A stretch of 64,000 nt of DNA from the NCBI RefSeq assembly GCF_020379485.1, contig NC_063436.1, positions 19,528,423 through 19,592,422 of the forward strand. The letters run 5' to 3'. Shown piece after piece: positions 58,661-64,000 of this stretch (positions within the stretch are counted from its first letter, which is position 1; every line of letters starts with the position of its first letter). Position numbers and translations under genes: made by a program. Origin of the DNA: Brassica napus (lineage: Eukaryota > Streptophyta > Magnoliopsida > Brassicales > Brassicaceae). Under the pieces are notes generated by a model, which saw only the letters and a list, made by a program, of their open reading frames with translations, ran no database searches and was not told the origin of the DNA.

Positions 58661-58860
58661 TATTTGCCTCGTGCATCCTCCATTCATATGCACGTTTTAA
58701 AAAAGAAATTATGAAGTTACAACTGATATTCATATTTTCAAATCTATCGAACTAATGGTAAAGCAGCCAAAAGCTACTTTCATACTAATTTCATGTTTGA
58801 ATGTCTACACTCCAATAAGAATACAAAATTGAACCTAGGCTATTTGCCTCATATTTTTTG

Positions 58861-59415
58861 CATTTTATGCACGTTATGTGTATAGTGTATTATTTCTATG
58901 ACTAATATTTGAGAAATATATTTTTTCACATGCAATTGATTTGAACTTCACGTGAGGATATTTCAATTAATCGCTAAGGTATGTGATATAAATATTAGTG
59001 CTTAAGAACATTTATTTTAATTTAGCTACGTCTAATAGAAATATGGGCTCCATAATTTTTGTCCGATAATTTATTTTGGTAGAAAATATACACATTTATT
59101 TGGGAAACACTATTTTATTTTTCTTATTGCCAATTTGGAAATTTGAATGCAAGCAAGTTCAGTCACTGAATATATATTCGCATCTCTAGGACCATGATAA
59201 CGCTACAACCTTATGCTTAAAACAAAGATGATAAAAGGCTTAAGTATGAAAATGAAAGAAAAAAACTTAAACAACAAAGGTGTACGATTTTGATTATTTG
59301 ACAGAGAAAGTCAGACCTAACATTTCTGCTTTTAAGCGATAATATATTTTTAAAACGAATCCGATCATTTTCTCATGGTAGCTTCGAAGAAGACGTATTA
59401 CTACTAGTCCCCTCC
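58861..59415. other. Spacer and 3' flank of the VQ gene
   Basis: No gene; it includes the probable 3' UTR of the minus-strand VQ gene near its right end. Confidence 0.4.
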
Positions 59416-59646
59416 TTAGACGACGGATCGAGCCGAACCTCCTCCTCCTCCACCATCCGCCGGAGGAACTTGTTGGGAAGATCCGGCGGATGGATCCGAC
59501 CCGAAAGCTATAGCGGATGGAGATACCGTGTACTGCTGAACCACGGCGCGGTAATTGGCTAGATCGGTGGTGATTACTATCGCTGGTGTATTACGTGAGG
59601 CTCCTGATCTTTTACGGCCTGTTTCTTGACTCGGACGTGAGTTCAT
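59416..59646 (-). CDS. Short VQ-motif protein, VQ22/JAV1-like
   Basis: 76 residues, single exon. The core NYRAVVQQYTVSPSAIAFGS (residues 31-50) corresponds to the VQ region of JAV1/VQ22, a jasmonate-pathway VQ protein that binds WRKY factors. It is preceded by a Ser/Arg-rich part (SQETGRKRSGASRNTP) and followed by DPSAGSSQQVPP and a poly-Gly tail. The consensus Phe of FxxxVQxxTG is Tyr32, and the Gly after Thr is Val41. JAV1 is more than twice as long, so both the N-terminal part and the central Pro/Gln/Tyr-rich part are missing here. A TATA-like TTTATAGG lies upstream on - near 59711. It could be a truncated but expressed paralogue or a decaying copy; the open frame and the conserved core favour the former. 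Confidence 0.75.
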   Translation of the reverse strand: MNSRPSQETGRKRSGASRNTPAIVITTDLANYRAVVQQYTVSPSAIAFGSDPSAGSSQQVPPADGGGGGGSARSVV

Positions 59647-60575
59647 TTTGTTGTGTGTCTGTGAGAGTTTGTAAGAAAGAAAAGTGCATTTGCCTTCGTT
59701 ACTTATTTGTTTATTTATAGGTTTTATTTTGATTCGACTTAGCCAGACGAAGACTATTCTAAATCAATCGTGACTGTTAGTTGAGTTTTACCAACAAACT
59801 ATAAGAATTAAGTTTGGTAATTGGTAATTGCCTACTTTCCCAACAAGTTTACGAAATTGATCCATTTCACTCTATGTATTCTTCTATTAAAGTATTACGT
59901 ATAATAAGTCCTTCACTTTACATAAAACGTTACAAAGCTGACGACATATTTTCCTGAAAGTTCTTCTAACCAAAACTAGTGTGAATCCTGATCCTGACGT
60001 GTGATACAAACTACATCATCGATCGTTCTCTTTTTATTAATCAAAAACAGCCAATGACCAAGCTTGGTGATAATCAAGCCCTAATTAGAAAATCACACAC
60101 GATATTAAAGGAAAACTAATATTGGGATCACAAGTGTGAAACAATACAACAACAACAACAACAACAAAAGTATATACCTTCTTTCACTTATCTCTTCACT
60201 TGTTGGCATTTTCTTCCATGCACTCTTATTCATCACACTTTTTAAATAAAAAATTATACAAAAAATAACGTACTATATATACAATCACATTGGGAGGGCC
60301 ATGAGCAGCATGGTCCGTTATTTCAACAAAAGAATTGTTTCACAAAATTATACCCCACATGCCTTACTTGAATAATAAACTACTTACCACCAATCCATAT
60401 AAGGAATCCACAGAGAATCATGGACAAAAAGGATGGCTAACATAAATAACAGACAACAATGAACACCAGACAATGTACCAAAGCAACTCTCTCTAGTCTG
60501 AAACCCATTCTGTTCTCCCATGATTGTGTCTCAGAAGCTGTGTATGTACAGAAACGATGGGAGAGGGATTTGGGG
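59647..60575. other. VQ promoter and IQD5 3' flank
   Basis: The VQ gene promoter (transcribed left) and the IQD5 3' UTR meet here. A (CAA)n run lies at 60149-60168. In Arabidopsis other genes lie between these two; none is found. Confidence 0.45.
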
Positions 60576-62286
60576 CTATGCAAGAAGCCTTTGTTTTATT
60601 GGGTCTGAGTTGCGTCTTCTCTGGTTTTGCGCAGATGCTTGCGTGAGTTTTCCTGCTCCGATGATGGCTTTACCTGACCGTGATCCTAAGGATTTTCCTG
60701 TTCAAGAATTAATATTCAAAGTTTAGACTTAAAAAGACAATAGATCAAAGATCAAATGTGTTGCTTCTTAGATGAATGTGACTTGTTCCATGTCTATTCA
60801 AAGACTATTATCTTAATCATTATAAGAAGTTTCCTAGGCCTAGAGAAAGAGATCTGACCACTGTTTGGTAGAGATAACCGTTCCTTTGGATTGCTGTGAG
60901 ATCTTGGACCAGCACCATGTCTTCTTGAGTTAACTTCAACAGCAAGGTCGTCTTTAACAAGCTTTGACCTAGCCTTGGATACCACTGGAATGCTTCCAGG
61001 TGAAGAAGAATCATTATCAGACAGAGATGGCCTTGTTGCCTTGCCACTCGAAACACCGGATACAAGAGTTGAAGTGTTTGGCATCCTGCTTGCACTTTTC
61101 ATCTGTGTTTTATGCACACTCTCAGACTGCTCCATATTGTTTAAGTTTACATCTTCTCTGAGGTTACTACTGTCAAGAAACCGATTCTCCCATGGACGAA
61201 CAGCCATCCATCTCTCCAGCCAGTTCCATCCCCAGTTGTTTTTGTCAGGTTGAAATCCACTGTGCGCAGACAGCTGCCTAGTTCCTGCTTGCCACTACAA
61301 TACACCAAATTCAAATGTAAGAGAAAGAATGATCCTTAACTAGGATAGAGGTTGTTGTGAGTAAAACCTGGTGAGTCAAAGCATAAGCCATAGCCCTCTC
61401 ACGCTTAGCTGCAGCTTCCTGCCTCTTTATCAGCTTTGCTTGGATTTGCTCAACAGATCCAATGCTATCACACCAACCTTCCTGATAAGACAATGTCAAC
61501 ACAACAAGAACTCTCTCAACAAAAGTAACATAAAATTTGTATTTAGACAAGTGATCATCAGTCATCACCTCTATTTCTCGAACCCGGGATTCATCTGTTA
61601 CTTGCTGTTGTAGCGTCTGCTGACCCGTTTCAGTTTCCAAGGAGAGACGAACACGTCTTGCACGTACACGAGCCTGGACTCTTACCAACGCTTGCATGCA
61701 CCGAAGCGTCACAGCTGCTTGTTTTCTCACAACGTGTCCTCTAACAAGGGCTTGTAGTCTCACCAATCCCTTCAACGCTCTTAAAGCCCTTCTCGCCTAC
61801 AAAAAATTGTATCTCCAATTTTTCTCAGTCCAATCAAGGCCATAAAGAATAGACAATCACAGCACAACAAATAAGAGGACTTAACAAGGAGAAATTGATA
61901 CCAGAAAGGCTCGAAAAGCAGTTTGGATGCGCGTTGCAGCCAGATGTTCCTTCCTTTGTTCTTCATAAGCTGCACCATATGACTGTAATGAAGTTGAAGT
62001 AGAGACTCCAGCATCTATCACACTATGCACATTTGAATCATCAAGTCCATCTTGGAACTTGTCAGCATCAAAATCAACTGAATGCTTCCTCCCAAACCGG
62101 CTCTTGGTAGCAATCTTCACCTTCATCAGTTGAACAAACATTTAATGAAAACACAAAAAGAAAATGAAAGTTGTAACCAATAATTGATAAAGAGATTCTC
62201 TAGTCATTTACATTATCATCCTTCTTTGAAGACTTTGACTTGGTGAAACCAACCAATGCTTTAATCCATCTCCCTGAAGCACCCAT
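60576..62286 (-). CDS. IQD5: IQ67-domain calmodulin-binding protein IQD5
   Basis: Plant IQD proteins bind calmodulin and associate with microtubules; Arabidopsis IQD5 shapes pavement cells. The CDS exons on - are 62212-62286, 61902-62120, 61569-61796, 61368-61481, 60859-61294 and 60576-60697, all GT..AG, 1194 nt, 397 residues. The start [18 protein letters not shown] is typical of the family. The IQ67 region (about residues 80-147) has [33 protein letters not shown] and [15 protein letters not shown], and is split by a phase-0 intron after AFRAFL (residue 98), the position conserved in the family. The last exon is small: CCAAACAGTG|GTCAG joins to a GA that gives [19 protein letters not shown], ending DPIKQRLLA. 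Reading on through the donor would instead stop at 60794 with an unlikely tail. The 5' leader runs to about 62700. The gene appears intact. Confidence 0.92.
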
Positions 62287-62760
62287 TGCACATCAATGAT
62301 AACAACAAACCTGCAAAACTGTAGCTGAATTATACAAAAAGAAACGAACTTTCTATTTTGGGTCAAAGCAAAAAAACAAGGAAACTCAATTGGGTAGCTA
62401 AATGCTTCAGACACTGTTTTTTCGTTTGACCAAAACTTTTCGGACAATGTTTTTTTTTTGTTTGACCAAAACTCTTCAGACAATGTTTGGGATCCCAGAG
62501 GAACACTAAATCAAACAGCTGTCTAAAGCAAAAGAATAAGAAAATTTTGCAATAAAACTTTCAAATTAAGAAACAGAGAGAGAGAGACACTCGAGAGAGT
62601 AAGCAAAGTTAGAAACTTTACCGGCGGGGAAGGAAAGATCAGCAGCCGATGAGATCCCCGAGGAGGGTGTGAAAGTGAGTGATCTTCAGTCTCACTGACC
62701 GTCTTTCTTGCCTACTTTCTCTCTATCTCTCTAGATTTGGGTGAAGGATTATTTATTACA
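62287..62760 (-). promoter_or_regulatory. IQD5 leader and promoter
   Basis: Upstream of the ATG on -. The sequence up to an intron-like T-rich stretch (62300-62625) followed by GA-rich DNA suggests a leader intron, with the 5' UTR near 62620-62740. Imperfect direct repeats GTTTGACCAAAACT(C/T)TTC occur at about 62424 and 62459. Confidence 0.4.
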
Positions 62761-63471
62761 GATAGGAATTGACTTGCTGAAATTTGATTTTTTTTTATCG
62801 TTTCGTTTCCCTCTCCTTGGATACGAATGAGTGAATGATTGGATAGATTGCACGCCGTCAGGGTGCTAAATTTACGCCGTGTAACCCGAACATGCTGAGT
62901 TTGACAGCGTGACAGCGTTTTGTTTAGCTGTAAAACTGCGCGCTGTTTAGATTCTGTTATCCTTTTTTTTTTTTTGTGGACTTATATAGACTCTCTGAAC
63001 CAAACTGGGAGATCTTGATTCATGTGAACTACAATCATGAGATTCTGTTATCTCATTTTGCAAAATAATGAACCAATAAATTATTTATTTAGTTTAAAAG
63101 TATTGTTGAACCAAAGGTTCTACTAAATGTTGAATGAGTTAATTGGAGACCAAAACATGTTAGAAATCTCGTTTATTAGAAATAAATTGAATCCGATTAC
63201 ACAAGTGAGAGAAGGTTTAAGTATGTAATAAGTTCACACCATTGAGTCGAGACAATACGATGTCTACTAAGAGAATCAAACTCGGGTGTTTTTTTTTTTT
63301 ACAAATCAAACTCGGGTGTTTATCTTTCCAAATTCTCTCTAGACACTTTTTTAAAAATATGAAATACAAATAAAAAAGAATTAAAAACATCTATTTTCGC
63401 CAATAATTCTCCCAAAACAAAACTCAAAACAAGAAAAAAGGATGCATAAACTCAAACAAAAGACACAAAAT
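62761..63471. other. Spacer, no gene recognised
   Basis: No coding signal. A short direct repeat (AATCAAACTCGGGTGTTT) occurs at 63274-63291 and 63304-63321 around a poly-T. Confidence 0.4.
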
Positions 63472-63721
63472 ATTACTTTTTCCGTTTCAAAATAGATGTG
63501 ATTTTAGAAAGTTTTTAATATTTTAAAATAGATGATGTTTTCATATATCAATGCATTTTTCACTTTATCAAAAACTGTGTAACTAATGATATGTCTATTT
63601 TGTGATTGGTTGATTAACTTTTAATTTATATTTTAATGATATTTTTAAGATAAAAAAACAAATTTCTTAATAGTTGTGCACAATCTTAAAATTTTATGTA
63701 TTTTGAAATAGAGGGAGTACA
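63472..63721. mobile_element. MITE of the TACTCCCTC-GTTTCAAAATA type
   Basis: The left end TACTTTTTCCGTTTCAAAAT faces the right end TTTTGAAATAGAGGGAGTAC as an inverted terminal repeat. About 250 bp, non-coding, of the type also seen in the DUF26 introns. Confidence 0.75.
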
Positions 63722-63895
63722 AAACTAGATGGAACCTAGCTATTGTTTTCCAGTAAATAAACATATATATTTTCTCTACATTAATGAAAGAAAATAACAG
63801 AAAGGTATACATAACGGGTTGCATAAAACCAAAAACAAAGTTATATGTAATGGATCACTGTTTGACGCTGACGATGAGTTCGTCCGCGTCTATGA

Positions 63896-64000
63896 TCATT
63901 GACGCCGAACAACCAATGCGATTTGTGGGAAAGCAATGGTCAATCCAATCACGACACCAGGTGCGAAACCTATGGCTGCTGCAATCCAGCTCAAGACTTG
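63896..64000 (-). CDS. Receptor-like protein, C-terminal end (cut by window)
   Basis: The last 34 codons on - read QVLSWIAAAIGFAPGVVIGL, then TIAFPQIALVVRRQ and TGA. The WIAAAIGF-PG transmembrane segment is the hallmark of the C-terminal membrane helix of plant leucine-rich-repeat receptor-like proteins, which lack a kinase. The LRR ectodomain would lie beyond 64000. The usual short cytoplasmic tail after the helix (YKPEW type) is replaced. A basic tail (NDHRRGRTHRQ...) is open in the +1 frame just after the TGA, so the reading frame may be disrupted. Family call is good; functional state unknown. Confidence 0.7.
   Translation of the reverse strand, partial: QVLSWIAAAIGFAPGVVIGLTIAFPQIALVVRRQ

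Noticed and set aside
60520..60726. 68-codon + strand frame
   Set aside because: Lies opposite the last IQD5 exon.
60794..60858. IQD5 ending by readthrough at 60794
   Set aside because: The donor CCAAACAGTG|GTCAG joined to 60697 gives a longer, family-like tail in frame; the readthrough tail IMIKIIVFE is intron sequence.
1..64000. tRNA, rRNA and snRNA genes
   Set aside because: I saw no stretch with convincing A/B boxes or rRNA similarity by eye; a tRNAscan run would settle it.

Overview
This is nuclear plant DNA from the mustard family (Brassicaceae), most likely tribe Brassiceae (Brassica/Raphanus type). The evidence is AT-rich intergenic DNA full of Helitrons, MITEs and non-LTR retroelements, intron-containing genes, and a gene order that follows one part of Arabidopsis chromosome 3. 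Recalled in order, that part is APO4, UGT71B1/HYR1/UGT71B6-8, PEX22, the DUF26 secretory-protein cluster, an NPH3 gene, PAC1, CWLP, a PPR gene, VQ22/JAV1 and IQD5. Names rest on remembered family sequences and visible motifs; no search was run.

Layout. 0.8-1.9 kb: relics of a UGT71B gene and of APO4. 2.6-10.1 kb: a transposon belt with a MITE, a Helitron carrying an RPA-like fragment, a minus-strand Helitron, and a 1.2-kb foldback element ending about 200 bp before HYR1. 10.3-18.3 kb: three intact single-exon family-1 UDP-glycosyltransferases of the 71B group, two on + and one on -. 21.7-23.5 kb: PEX22 (8 exons, - strand). 24-25 kb: copia remnant. 25.4-40.2 kb: three two-exon DUF26 cysteine-rich repeat secretory protein genes, separated by two Helitrons, a LINE fragment, a hAT-like element and a MULE-like element. 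41.4-43 kb: relics of an NPH3-domain gene and of 20S proteasome subunit PAC1. 44.5-45.3 kb: a proline-rich 8-cysteine cell-wall protein (CWLP). 46-57 kb: non-LTR retroelements and a PPR relic. 59.4 kb: a very short VQ-motif gene. 60.6-62.3 kb: IQD5 (6 exons, - strand). The right edge cuts the 3' end of a receptor-like protein gene on -.

The main structural point is that the DUF26 region is a large diverged tandem duplication, about 32.26-38.15 kb against 38.46-48.6 kb. A MULE-like element occupies one copy and a retroelement with a target-site duplication occupies the other, so each copy shows the other's pre-insertion site. The NPH3, PAC1 and CWLP block is present only in the right copy.

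Functionally these are independent plant genes, not a pathway: small-molecule glucosylation (UGT71B), peroxisomal receptor recycling (PEX22), apoplastic DUF26 proteins, cell wall (CWLP), defence co-regulation (VQ) and calmodulin/microtubule scaffolding (IQD5). The broken APO4, NPH3, PAC1 and PPR copies look like fractionation after polyploidy, with working copies presumably elsewhere. I see no convincing new multi-gene system. The novelty here is mostly in mobile-element structure and in small changes to the DUF26 promoters and the VQ gene.
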